64,000 nt of DNA from Euglena gracilis. Lineage: Eukaryota; Euglenida; Euglenophyceae; Euglenales. A model generated the notes under the pieces. The model was not told the origin of the DNA and made no database searches. It saw only the letters and a program-made list of their open reading frames with translations. The stretch is from assembly GCA_039621445.1 (NCBI GenBank), contig CP154955.1, positions 26,033,069 through 26,097,068 of the forward strand, written 5' to 3'. The first letter of the stretch is position 1. Each line of letters starts with the position of its first letter. The translations under genes were made by a program, and so were the position numbers. Positions 31,631 through 42,400 of the stretch are shown piece after piece.

Positions 31631-32217
31631 ACTTCGGCTGTTATCGTTTTCTTGTGTGAGTAGATAGCCCGCTGCGCGGACCGCTGGTTGTCCTTTGAGG
31701 ATTCGGAGTTCTCATCCCCCTCCTGCCCGAGAAGCGGGTTCCCTCCTCTACAGAGGAGATTTTGAACCCGACCTTGTTTGTTGTTGTGTTGTATGTGGTG
31801 ATGTGGTTTGGGGAGAGCGAGAACGGTAACATTTGGACGAATGGTGGTTATGTGATCACACAAACAGGGAACACTTGTCGGTTTTGTGATTGTCGGTTGT
31901 GATCACCCCTTGGAGGTCTTGGTGAACGGAATACCGTTCGACCACGGTTTCCCCCCCGGATGACGATCGCGAAGAAGATGATCCACGAACGTGATCGCGA
32001 TGAGTCGCGATTGTATCACGTTTGTAAGGGGGTCGGTGATGTCACGCATCGCGTCCACCCGGTCCATCCGGATTTGTTAACTTTGATCAAGTTTTTGAGA
32101 ATTGTCCGAGAGCGTGGGACCGCTTGGGAGGATTGTGATCCCTGAAATCCGTTTGGGGGCAGTCACGGGACGTATGCCCGCTGTTGCACAAAAGCAAGCA
32201 AGTTTGGTCAGAGAAGC
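31269..32217. other. Spacer of the giant palindrome
   Basis: 949 bp separating the arms. 31269-31630 is the start of the element 3 protease reading on the minus strand, absent from the right arm. Of the rest, a short plus frame (31960-32145) ends in TGA and is in the same frame as the element 3 remnant that follows, so it may be a decayed upstream piece. It contains GATCGCGA-type short repeats. No LTR, RNA gene or other gene is recognised. Confidence 0.6.
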
Positions 32218-35037
32218 GTACCCCATCTTATGACTGCTGACAACAGCCCCATGTGTGGTGGTGACTTGGTATGCTTTTTGGACATACTCCTCCCCATCAT
32301 CCCCAACCACCACTCACAGCCCCCACACATACAAAATTTTCTGGGTACCTGGAGTTACGAATCGGGTATCCGGGCGTCTGACGTAATTTTGGGTTTTACG
32401 TTCTTGCGTCAGAACCGCCTTGTTGTGGACTGCCCCTCCCTCGGTTTGCGCACAACTTCACGCACACAACCCACACCACCGAATTTCTCCCCCAAGACAT
32501 CTTCCCAGATGACCCCCCGCCTTGCCACAACGTTTTCCACAACCGAAAACACCGTTTCCTACACCAGGGGTAAAGAGAAAGCTGCCACCCTACCCACTAC
32601 ACTTTTACCGCACGTTTCCCATGCGGTAGGGAAAGCGAGTAGCTTAACCCCCCACGTTTCACTGGGTTCCAAGGTGAAATCCCAAAGGCCTGAAATTATA
32701 ACGGTGTCGAGTAGCCGCCCAGCTGCACAACTTTTACGTTTTCCACCAGGTGTGTCGATTTCAGACACCCCTGTACACCCCCCAGCAGCTACAACTTTCA
32801 ACACCCCCATGCACACACTACACATAACTGACATGCACTACCAGACCGACACTTCCTACTAATGCGCACATTGCCGGAGAATTTCCACACAACCTGATTT
32901 CGACTGTGGATGTATTGTTGAACCTTCCAAACTAATCGCTTTACTCAACAACCAGAGTACACTTGGTACCGGAACCGGTACCGAGGGTACCCTGCCCTCT
33001 GAACGAGAACACAACACACCGGAATGTTACCCGTTGTGTGTTGAAGTACATCGACAACTGGACAAACGCGGAATCGCGTCCCTATTCTGAATCGCCAGAA
33101 TCGCACATGAGGACCTCCAATTGCAGAGAGCCAACCTACCTGACCCCGAATGGCAGAATGCCAATCCTCGAATGTCCCTGCATACAAGTGGCAGAATGCC
33201 AACAATAATTGTACTCCTTACAATACACCTGATACACTTGGTACAATGATTGATGAAGTTTCTTTCGGACACACCGCATTACCGATGTGGCTCGGTAAAC
33301 TGTGTTTCAGCCATCCATAGGACTGAAACCGCGACAGTTTTTGCGAACCGCATCTGGAATGCGTTCAATTTTGGACAATATTGCATTTTGCAAACTTGGT
33401 TTTCCAAAGTTGTGCAAATTGCGAAGGCGATGGACCTACAATTGGAGATTGACGCATTCTCGTCCAAAGCACATTCTCGATTATCCAATTACTGGTCGAG
33501 CCATACAAATGTGTTTGACAAGTTTTGGGGTGATGTGGTCCTGTGGCTACACCCACCTCTTAAACTTATCCCTCTTGTTGATGGCAAGATCCTTCGGGAT
33601 CAGGCACGTGGTGTGTTACTGATTCCTATAAATCCCGAAGCGGAATGGTTCCAACAATTGACGTATGTCACTTTTCAGTGGTGGGATTTACCGAATGACA
33701 CCCCCTTGCTCGAAGATTTTTGCGGTGTCATGTTACCACCATTGAAAGAAATCATTTTTCGTGTTTGTTTCTTTGATGCATTCGGAACTGTTGACCACAC
33801 TGACAAATTCCTACGGGAAAAAGACCACATTTACAAATTACTACAGGATAAAGGTCAGAATGACCAAATATACCAACTATCCGCAGTGATAGAACGCGGT
33901 GGTCAACATCCCAAATCACAAGAACTGTGTACAAAGATCAATCGCGAATTCAGTGATGTTTTAGAACATCCTATCTATGCCCATGACATAGATCCTGCAA
34001 TTCGCGGACCTTTTGGTGTCTGTAAAATCGAACTCAAAGAAGCTGCACAGCCCAGCGCCGAAAATTCTTTCGCTGTTCAGGTGAAAGAGAACAAGCTATC
34101 AATACGATGATCGAAATACTGATTGAACGAAAATGGATCATACCCTCCAAAAGCGAGTGGACCTCACAAGCTTTTGTTGTACCCAAGCCTCCCGATGTTT
34201 CTGGAGAGAAGAAGTGGAGACTTGTGCTGGATTACCGATACTTGAACTCACAGACAAAAGACGATCCGTTTCCGTTACCACTTATCGAAGACCTGATGAC
34301 AAAACAAGCGGAAAACCGCCTCTGGTCGACATTCGACTTAGAGGATGGTTTTCACCAGATGCACCTACACCCTGACTCACAACCGTACACCGCATTTGTA
34401 ACCTCCCGTGGAGTTTACCAATGGACGGTGTTACCAATGGGTGTTAAGAATGGCCCAGCCATGTTCCAAAGAATGATACAATGGATTTTACGAGACTTAC
34501 CGTTTGCAATGGTATACATTGATGACGTGCTGATTGGCACACCTCCTCCACTTACAAATTCGGGTAGTGATATCCTTGATATTCACTACCGCGATATACG
34601 TTCCGTACTGACAACGTTTCAAAAACGTTTGCTTTTCGTCAAAGGTGCGAAAATGCATTTGTTTCGCGAAACCATAAAATTTTGTGGACACATTCTTAAC
34701 AACGGACAAAGGAGAGCATCTCCAAGCAAACTTGAAGCTATAAAGAAGTGGACACCTGAAAACATCAAGACAATCACCCATTTAAAAGGATTTTTGGGTT
34801 TAGCGCAGTATTACGCGATTTACACGAAAATCGTGGTACCCCTGACGCGACAACTCAAAAATCGAGCTCCTGACAATACAAAGATACAATGGGATGATAC
34901 AATGCGAGAATCGCTAACGACAATTAAACAACTGATGTTGGACAACGTTGTACTTGACATTGCCGACCCGTACAAACCATACGTACTGGAGGTCGACAGC
35001 AGCGACTATGCTGTCGGCGGGGTGTTGAGTCAACATA
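32218..35037 (+). pseudogene. pol: Element 3 right copy, 5' part: protease end, HPP domain, RT, RNase H start
   Basis: Homologous to the left copy but more decayed. It starts after the protease active site (MTADNSPMCGGDL at 32230). It has stops at about 32860 (TAA) and 33087 (TGA) and frame changes near 33240 and 34050-34110. The DAFSSKAHSRL..LWLHPPLKLI domain lies at 33451-33570. RT reads from 34107: KWIIPSKSEW, VVPKPPD, FDLEDGFHQMH, YIDD at 34515-34526. A 12-nt deletion near 34823 removes residues that are present on the left. RNase H starts and is interrupted at 35037 by element 2; it resumes at 50421. Confidence 0.88.
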
Positions 35038-35674
35038 AGTTGGCGGACCGGCCGCTGCACCTTCCATTGCCACTATTACAGCCTGCTGTTGTATATAGCG
35101 AACCACTGCGCTAATTCAGCATCAAAATAGCGCAAACCGCACCTCTAACTGTTCTGTTTTTCACTGCAGGCTCCCTCTTTCTTACCTATGGTTTCAATTC
35201 AAGATTGTGCCTGCTGAATCAAGACCAAGGTCAAATTATATCAATTTTCAAGGAATTTCAAGGCAATTCAAAGAAAGGCACTGGAGCCAAGGAAGTGCAA
35301 AAGTTCAAGAAAGTCAAAATTTCAAGGGCGGAGCAAGCAAAAGATTACAAAAGATTGGTTATCTGCTGGCGCAGGAGAGCAGTACAAGCCAAAAGGTGTT
35401 GGTGCTGGGGTATCTGAAGCCTAGGGGAGGGCAACCAGGCCTTTTCCTAAACCCCCCCACTGCCGGAAGGGACGCCAAGCCGGACTCCCCCCTCCAACCA
35501 CTCCCCAAAAAGGAGGGCCTTCGGTCCCCGGGAAAAAATCCTACGTGGGAAGGGGAGTATCCCGAACCTACCCCTCTCCCCAGAGCCCATCGCGCCTACC
35601 CCCCACCCCGCCGGTACCCCCTCACGGACCCCCGGGAGTGAAGGCTGGGCAAAAACAACATCGTTCGGGAAACT
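35038..35674 (+). repeat. Element 2 5' LTR (637 bp)
   Basis: Starts AGTTGGCGGACCGG and ends GGGAAACT. A TATA-like GTATATAG lies near 35090. The last half is C-rich and overlaps nothing coding. The termini form an AGTT/AACT inverted repeat instead of the usual TG..CA. Confidence 0.93.
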
Positions 35675-35685
35675 GGTAGCAGAGG
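35674..35685 (+). other. Element 2 primer-binding site
   Basis: TGGTAGCAGAGG is the exact complement of the last 12 nt of a eukaryotic initiator tRNA-Met. It shares its first T with the LTR end. Confidence 0.88.
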
Positions 35686-35730
35686 TTTTTCACAGAACAA
35701 AATTTCCTGGGAACAAACCACACCGACAAG

Positions 35731-38700
35731 ATGGATCCGGCTCCCCAGGCTCACCCCGCCCCGGTGGTGGGTGTCCCCCACCATGGGACTCCCCAACATG
35801 AAAAAGACCGCCCCATACCCAATCCCAATCCCCCGCACACGCATGCCGCTGCTCAGTCCCCCTCAGCGTGCACAGCAGAAAAAGAATCCCCCATTTCCCC
35901 ACATAGCCCCGCTCAAGAAAAGGCGATAAGCCCAAACCCCCAGCTCCCATTCCCACTCCAGCTCACATTCCCCATCCTGTCCACCCCATCCCCACCCTCG
36001 TACCTGTCCCAGTCCCTGCGCACCACCCCAGCAGCCACGCCGTCCCCGGGGAGGTCCGCGGAGGCGTCCGCGGCGGGGTCCGCGGCGGGGTCCGCGGCGG
36101 CGACCGCGGCGGCGTTCGCGCTGGTGCCGCTCCAGCTGCCGGAGCTGGAGTCCCCGCGGGACGCCACCCCGCTGCGGGCCCGCTTCCCGCTGCTGGCCGC
36201 GGCGGGGGCGGCGCTGCTGTTCTCCCCCACCACCCCCAGAGGGAGCCGCAAGGGGGATCAAAGGGTGTGGGGGGAACGAACCCCCTTTTCTGAAGCCTCA
36301 TCGTCCCACCGGCCGCTCAAGATGCCAAGGATCGTGGACGAGATGGACGAGGACGCAACGGGTGTGGAGTATGACCAGGCAGAGGAGACGTACGAGCAGA
36401 CCCTCGAGATGTACGACGAGGCAGAGCCCGCAGGTGAGGGATACGAGGAAGATATGGCCCCCGAGCTGTACCAGGAGGAGATGGGTGCCGGGGATGAAGT
36501 CCCGGTGCAAGACCAGCCTATGCAGGACGAGTATCCCGGGGTGTCGGAGGAGGTGGCGGTGTGGCTGACGAGCCGCATCGACGCCGTGGGTGCCCAAGTC
36601 CGCGGCGTGGAGGCGAGTCTCGGGCAGGTGGTGGCCCAGCTCGACCTCCTGGGCAACCGCACCCGGGAGATGTGGGATGACTGGCCCACCGCGGCGCTGG
36701 AGGAGATGGACAAGGAGATCAAGGCCACGAAGGATGCGTCCGCGACGGCCTATCGGCAAGTGGCGGAGGGGCAAGGCAAGGTCATCGCGCAGTTCATGGA
36801 GACCATCCAAGCCCAGCACGGACGGCTCGAGGGCCAAGTGGCGCAAGCCAAGGCGGCCGCCCGAAAGGCGGCGGATGAGGCGGCCCAAGCAATCGCCGCC
36901 GTGCAGGCTGAGCACCGATGCCGCGAGGCAGAGGTGCAAGGCTTGACGGCGATGGTGCGTGCCGGCCCCGGCGAGGGTGCGGCCCGGGTGGTGGACCCGG
37001 AAACGGCAGTGGAGGTGGCCCGTCTCCGGGGAGCCATGGTGACGCGGGAGGAGATCGCCACGGTGGTGCGGCAGATGGAGGAGCGACTGCAGCGGATGGA
37101 GCTCAACTCCAAGACCGAGATCCCGGCGTTGCAGGTGCAGTATTTCAACAAGCTGGCCGAGCGGATTTCCGTGGAGTTGGAGGGCAAGTGCAGGGTGTAC
37201 TTGGAGAAGGCCCTCCGGGAAGTGGACCAAGTGGTGACGGCGCTGTTCAGGGAGATTCAGATGGCGAAGGAGGAGATCAAGCAGTGGTCTGTCAAGATGT
37301 CCGGTCTCCGCCCAGCCGGGGGACCCCCGGTGTCCTCGGCGGCTCAGACCACGCCGCCAACCCGAGGGGCAGCCGATCCCTACCAATCCGCCCCCCAGCC
37401 TGCATCGGCGGGGGCGGCCCGAGCCCCGGCTGAGCGGTCCTCATCGTCAACCACCGCGCGCCCGGCAAGGGAAGGGATATCCATGCCGCAATCCGCGTAT
37501 GCATTCCCCCGCCGATCGAGCACCGCCGCAGTCATCCGAGCAGAGCCGCTGTCCGTGTCCCAGCGCCAACCGTCGTCCTCCGCGGCCCAACGTGCACCAT
37601 CCCATCCGCAACCGTCCCGCGCGCAAGTGCAGCAGTCCGCGCTGTCGTCGCATCCGTCTGCACCGGCATCGCGACCCGCCAGCACCGCCGCCCCACCAGC
37701 GCACCGAGCAGCGCAGCATCCGGCATCACACCCGCAAGCCGCAACCACCGCCCTGTCCAAGCCGTCAGCACCGGTTTCGGTGCCGGTGGCTGCTGCCCAG
37801 TCTGTCCGAGTCCAAGTCCGACCCGTCTCCCAAGTCTCTGTGCCCGTGTCAAGCCAGCCTCTGGGTGCCGAAGGCACTGAACCGCAGTGTGCCGAAGGCA
37901 CGGTGTACCAGCAAGCCGTCCATCCCAACCCATCGCATGCCATGCATCAGACCCCCGCGGTGGCGTTCGCCACCGGGGTGTCTCCCCAGCCAGCCATGCA
38001 GCCATCAGCCCATCCTGCCGGCGGGCCCCCGCCGGTGATGCAGTCTGCGGTGCCGGCTGCGACTGCGGCCACACCAGCGGACCCAGCCAATCCGCCCGCG
38101 TCGCGGCTCCGACCGGAGCTGCGGCTCGTGCGATCCCGCCCGGTGCCGACGAATGCAGCACCGATGCTCCTCATGCGTGCGGGGGCGAGTGTGCCCGCAC
38201 CCGTGAGGGGAACCGCCATCCGAGAAGTCCAAGCAACCACCCTGCCGCTGGGGGCTCCCCAGCTGCAGATCCTGCCACCGCACCTCCTGGATGCGCTCGG
38301 GGGGAGGCATCCGGGCCGGTTCTCGGGTAACGCCGAGGACTGGCCCCAATGGAGGCGGCGGTGGCTCCCGTACCTCCGCGAGGTGGAGGGGATGGTCCCC
38401 CTCCTCAGCGAGGCGCAGCGGGTGGCGCTGCTGCGGAGTACGGTGGACGAGGCGACGGCGTTGCACATCGACCTGATGGTGGAGACCTACCCGGAGATGC
38501 CGTTCGAGGAGCTGTGGGCGAGGCTGGACCTCGAGCTGGGTGGAGACGACCGAGAAGCACTACGAAGGAAGCTCCGTCACCTCAAGGTGGTGACGCGGGG
38601 CAAGCTGACGGAGCGCGAGTGGCGGGAGTACTTCGCCAACGCCAAGGCGCTGGCGATGCAGATCGGGGACATGACGGACGTGGAGCTAGCCCGCCTGGTG

Positions 38701-39456
38701 GTGGACCAGCTGGGCCAGCCATGGAGGAAGCGGCTGGCCCATGAAGAGGATCGGCGCCGTGATCACGCGGCGCTGGTCCTGGAAGGCCTACCGGAGGATG
38801 TGACGGTGGCGGAGGCGACGGAGATGGTGGTGGAGGAGACGGGCGTCGTGCCGAAGAAAGTGGATCGCCAAGGCAGAAGAATCAAGGTGGTCCCGGCGGA
38901 CGATGACCACCGGGCGGCCATCAAGGCGGTGTACGACCGGCAGAAGCTGTCTGGTGGAGCCATCGTCCGGGTGGCCCCGGACACCGTGGAGTTCACCGCC
39001 ACCCAAGTCAACGACCTCATGGTGCGGTGGCTGAGGGTGGACCAGCGGGCCGCCACCATGGGCGACCCCGAGCCGGCCCACCGCAAACCGGCGGCACCCA
39101 CAAGATGGCAGCGGGAAGTGGATGTCGAAGATGAAGATGACGAGACCGACACCAAGGCCAATCAAGGAGTCCAGGAGGAGTCCAACATCAAGGAAGTGAA
39201 GAAGGAAGCGGTGAAGAAAGAAAAGGAAGGTGAAGCGAAGAAGGTGGACGAGACCAAGGACTCCAACGATGCCCAAGGCTGGGCTGGCCGAGGCAAAGGC
39301 AATCAGCAGCCGTGGAATGAAGGATGGACCGGCAAAGGTGAAGGCAAGGGGAAAGATGGTGGAAAAGGCAAAGGCAAGGGTAAGGGGAAAGGCAAAGGCG
39401 GTGAGAAGGGTTCCGGCAAAGGAGAAGCGGCCGGGACGACATCGACGCAGCAATGA
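35731..39456 (+). CDS. gag: Element 2 gag, intact, 1241 aa
   Basis: Starts at ATG 35731, 45 nt past the primer-binding site; stop TGA 39454-39456. N-terminus Pro/His/Ser-rich, with a short hydrophobic Ala/Leu stretch near residues 110-165. An acidic region with Tyr (EEDMAPELYQEEM) follows. A long coiled coil spans about residues 271-534 and a Pro/Ala/Ser/Gln-rich linker about 535-855. The capsid-like domain is at about 860-1010 (RFSGNAEDWPQWRRRW, then FEELWARLDLELGGDD and REWREYFANAKAL). A 70-residue segment (PEDVTVAEATEMVVEETG..IVRVAPDTV) resembles a small RNA-binding fold. The tail, about 1184-1230, is basic Gly-Lys repeats. There is no CCHC knuckle. At 1241 residues it is much longer than a usual Ty3 Gag. 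The TGA is followed by CGG, in frame with pol. Confidence 0.9.
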   Translation: MDPAPQAHPAPVVGVPHHGTPQHEKDRPIPNPNPPHTHAAAQSPSACTAEKESPISPHSPAQEKAISPNPQLPFPLQLTFPILSTPSPPSYLSQSLRTTPAATPSPGRSAEASAAGSAAGSAAATAAAFALVPLQLPELESPRDATPLRARFPLLAAAGAALLFSPTTPRGSRKGDQRVWGERTPFSEASSSHRPLKMPRIVDEMDEDATGVEYDQAEETYEQTLEMYDEAEPAGEGYEEDMAPELYQEEMGAGDEVPVQDQPMQDEYPGVSEEVAVWLTSRIDAVGAQVRGVEASLGQVVAQLDLLGNRTREMWDDWPTAALEEMDKEIKATKDASATAYRQVAEGQGKVIAQFMETIQAQHGRLEGQVAQAKAAARKAADEAAQAIAAVQAEHRCREAEVQGLTAMVRAGPGEGAARVVDPETAVEVARLRGAMVTREEIATVVRQMEERLQRMELNSKTEIPALQVQYFNKLAERISVELEGKCRVYLEKALREVDQVVTALFREIQMAKEEIKQWSVKMSGLRPAGGPPVSSAAQTTPPTRGAADPYQSAPQPASAGAARAPAERSSSSTTARPAREGISMPQSAYAFPRRSSTAAVIRAEPLSVSQRQPSSSAAQRAPSHPQPSRAQVQQSALSSHPSAPASRPASTAAPPAHRAAQHPASHPQAATTALSKPSAPVSVPVAAAQSVRVQVRPVSQVSVPVSSQPLGAEGTEPQCAEGTVYQQAVHPNPSHAMHQTPAVAFATGVSPQPAMQPSAHPAGGPPPVMQSAVPAATAATPADPANPPASRLRPELRLVRSRPVPTNAAPMLLMRAGASVPAPVRGTAIREVQATTLPLGAPQLQILPPHLLDALGGRHPGRFSGNAEDWPQWRRRWLPYLREVEGMVPLLSEAQRVALLRSTVDEATALHIDLMVETYPEMPFEELWARLDLELGGDDREALRRKLRHLKVVTRGKLTEREWREYFANAKALAMQIGDMTDVELARLVVDQLGQPWRKRLAHEEDRRRDHAALVLEGLPEDVTVAEATEMVVEETGVVPKKVDRQGRRIKVVPADDDHRAAIKAVYDRQKLSGGAIVRVAPDTVEFTATQVNDLMVRWLRVDQRAATMGDPEPAHRKPAAPTRWQREVDVEDEDDETDTKANQGVQEESNIKEVKKEAVKKEKEGEAKKVDETKDSNDAQGWAGRGKGNQQPWNEGWTGKGEGKGKDGGKGKGKGKGKGKGGEKGSGKGEAAGTTSTQQ

Positions 39457-39460
39457 CGGG
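39454..39460 (+). promoter_or_regulatory. Candidate stop-codon readthrough site (UGA CGG)
   Basis: The gag stop reads CAA TGA CGG G. UGA followed by CGG is the leaky context used by furo-, peclu- and tobraviruses. The frame stays open downstream into Pol with no ATG before methyltransferase motif I, and the left copy has the same context. Readthrough is inferred; a downstream stimulatory structure was not modelled. Confidence 0.6.
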
Positions 39461-42400
39461 GCCGTCCAGGTCCCGAGGGGAAGGGCCTGGACCGGCAGTC
39501 AACCCCCCAGCCGACATCCGCACCAGGGACGAGGCTGGTAAGAGCAGTGGAGTATGAAGAAGAAGGATGGCGGCTGGTCCAAAGAAAGAGAAGAGGCAGG
39601 AAGTCTCCAAAGGAAGGGGAGAGACCCTGCCTGCGGCAGGTGTCGAAGGCGAAGCCGACACCATCGTCCCCATCAACATCACCGAGCGTGCCGAAGGCGA
39701 AGGTGACATCATCGTCCTCATCAACGCCGACGGCATCGGCAACGAAGACATCATCGACCTCATCAACGCCGACGGCATCGGCAACGAAGACCGCATCGAG
39801 ATCGAGTCTACCAAGATCCACGTCATCGCCATCAACAACACCGACAACATCATCACCGAAGGCATCACCAAGTCTCCACAAGACACCACCACAAGAAAGA
39901 CAAGCACCGGCGAAGGAGGTGAAGAAAGCACCGGCGAAGAAGGAGAAGAAAGAGCCGGTGAAGAAGGCGGCGAAGGAAGAGAAGGAAAGATGGGCGCTGG
40001 ACCTGTTCTCCGGAACGGGCAGTGTCAGAAGAGCGCTGGAGAAGATGGGCTTCAAGGTGATCAGCGTGGACTGGGACGAGAAGTGGAAGCCGGACATCGT
40101 GGCCGACGTGAGGAAGTGGAGGTACTGGGAACAGTACGCTCCCGGCTACTTCGAGGTCATCGCGGCGTCCCCGCCCTGTACCGAGTACTCCGCAGCCCTC
40201 ACCACCCGCAAGAGGAGGCTCCGCATGGCGGACGCGGTGGTGAAGGCCACGAGGGAGCTGGTGGAGTACTTGGCGCCTACGCGGTGGTGGATTGAAAACC
40301 CGAGGTTCGGCTTGCTGCGGTGGCGACGAGTCCTGCGCGGAGTGCGGTACGTGGATATCGACTACTGCCGCTTCGCGGAGTACGGGTATCGCAAGCCGAC
40401 CCGCTTCTGGGTCAGCGACGCGATGGCGAAGGAGCTGGACGACGTCATCTGTGGTGGGAAGTGCGGCAGCATGGTGGAAGGACCAGACGGCGTACGACGA
40501 CATCGGCTACAGCTGGGAGGCAGTGGCGGCGAGCGCAGGTGCACAAGGGAGGAGGCCTACCGCATCCCGGAGGGAGTGGTGCGGTACCTGTGCCTGGGGG
40601 AGAAGGCACGGGAAGAAGTGGCGGCGGCGGAGGAGGCGAAGAAGGTGCGGAAGGTGGTGGTGCGGCCGTGGCAGCACCTCCCGAACCGGCCGTTCACGGT
40701 CGGCCGGATGGAGCACCGTGGGGGGTGCTACCAGCTGCTGATGGACGTGGAGGTGGAGGCAGGCGGGATGAAGATCCAGGCGAAGGCCTTGATCGATACG
40801 GGGGCGCAGACCTCCCTCGTGAAGAAGGAGCTGTTCCCGGAGTCGGTGTTCCACGCGGCAACAAGACCCTTGGTGCTGCGCACGGTGAGCGGAGAAGCAC
40901 TACCCGGAGGACAACGAGAAGCAGAGCTGAAGCTGTCCTTCGCGGCCCAGACCGACGACGAGGAGCGGAGACCGAGGACGTGGACGACGAAGGTGGTGGC
41001 GTACGACGGCTGCATCAGCACGGATCTGATCCTGGGGTATCCATGGCTCCGGGAGAACCGGCTGGATGTCCAGCCATGGCGCGACACCTTGCAGCTCCAC
41101 GCGGACCCCAAGTGGATCCTGAGGCGGCGTGGAGACGAAGAGAAGAAGGAGGAAGATGATGATGAAGACGAAGACGAGCTGGACGGCTACCTCTCCACGG
41201 TGAAGAAGATGCGGCAGCTGACCACGGACGAGGCAGCAGTCCGAGAAGTGGCGATGATGCTGAAGGAGGCCGAAGAAGCGGCGAAGGCGGTGCGAGGGGT
41301 GGTGGAGACGGAAGATGATGTCGACCATCCCTTGGCGCGGCAGCTGCGGGACGAGATCATCAACGAGTTCGAAGGCCGGGTGTTCCGTGAGCGGGTCTGG
41401 CCGTGTCCCCCGGCGCGGGGCACCCATGGGAAGGCAGTGCTGAGGCTGAAGCCGGGAGCAACCCCAGTGGTGGGCCGGATCATCAACCTCAAGGGCGAGC
41501 GGCTGGAGGCCCTGAGGGAGATGGAGCGGGAGTGCCTGGCGGACGGCAAGCTGGAGGCGGGGCGGGGGCCGTGGAGGGCGGCCGCCTTCCCCATCCGCAA
41601 GAAGTCGGGCAAGTGGAGGCTGGTGTGCGACTACAGCTTGACCAACAAGATGCTGCAGATGGACTCCTACCCCCTACCGCTGACGGAGGACATCGTGAGC
41701 GAGCAGGCGAAGTGCGAGATCTTCTCGACGGTGGACCTGCGGGACGCCTTCCACCAGGTGGCCATGGCGGAGGAAAGCCGACCCATCACCAACATCCACC
41801 TGCCCGGCGGCCTCTGGCAGTGGACCGTGGTGCCCCAGGGCATCAACGTCGGTCCGGCGCTGCTCCAGAGGGACATCGACGCGACCTGCCGCAACGTCTC
41901 CGCCCACACCCACCCCTACTTCGACGACATCCTGGTGAGCACGAGGCGGCTGCCGGGGTGGAGCGACGAGGAGCTGATCAGGCGGCACGCGGGGGATCTG
42001 CGGGAGACCCTGCGGGCGCTGGAGGCGGATCGGTGGGTGGCGGACAAGAAGAAGGCGCAGCTGTTCCGCAAGAGGGCGGAGTTCGTGGGGCACGTGCTGG
42101 GGGAGGGCAAGCGCGTGCCCGCGAGCGGCAAGCTGGCGGCGGTGCAGCGGTGGCAACCCCCGGCCAATGTGACGAGTTTGCGCGCCTTTCTCGGCCTCTG
42201 CAATTATTATTCGGGGTATGTACGTATGTACTCGGAGCTGGCCGCCCCCCTGCAGGAGAAGCTGAAGCTACCGCGGGATTTGTCCCGGGCGGGCAGCAAG
42301 CACCCCATCGTGTGGTCCGCGGCCGAGCTGGAGGCGTTCGAGAAGCTGAAGGCAGCGCTGGTGGCGGACCTGGAGCTGTGGCACGTGGACATGAACAAGC

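Noticed and set aside
31594-32313. 5' LTR of element 3 in the palindrome spacer
   Set aside because: No matching direct repeat is visible downstream of the element 3 integrase or after 58751.
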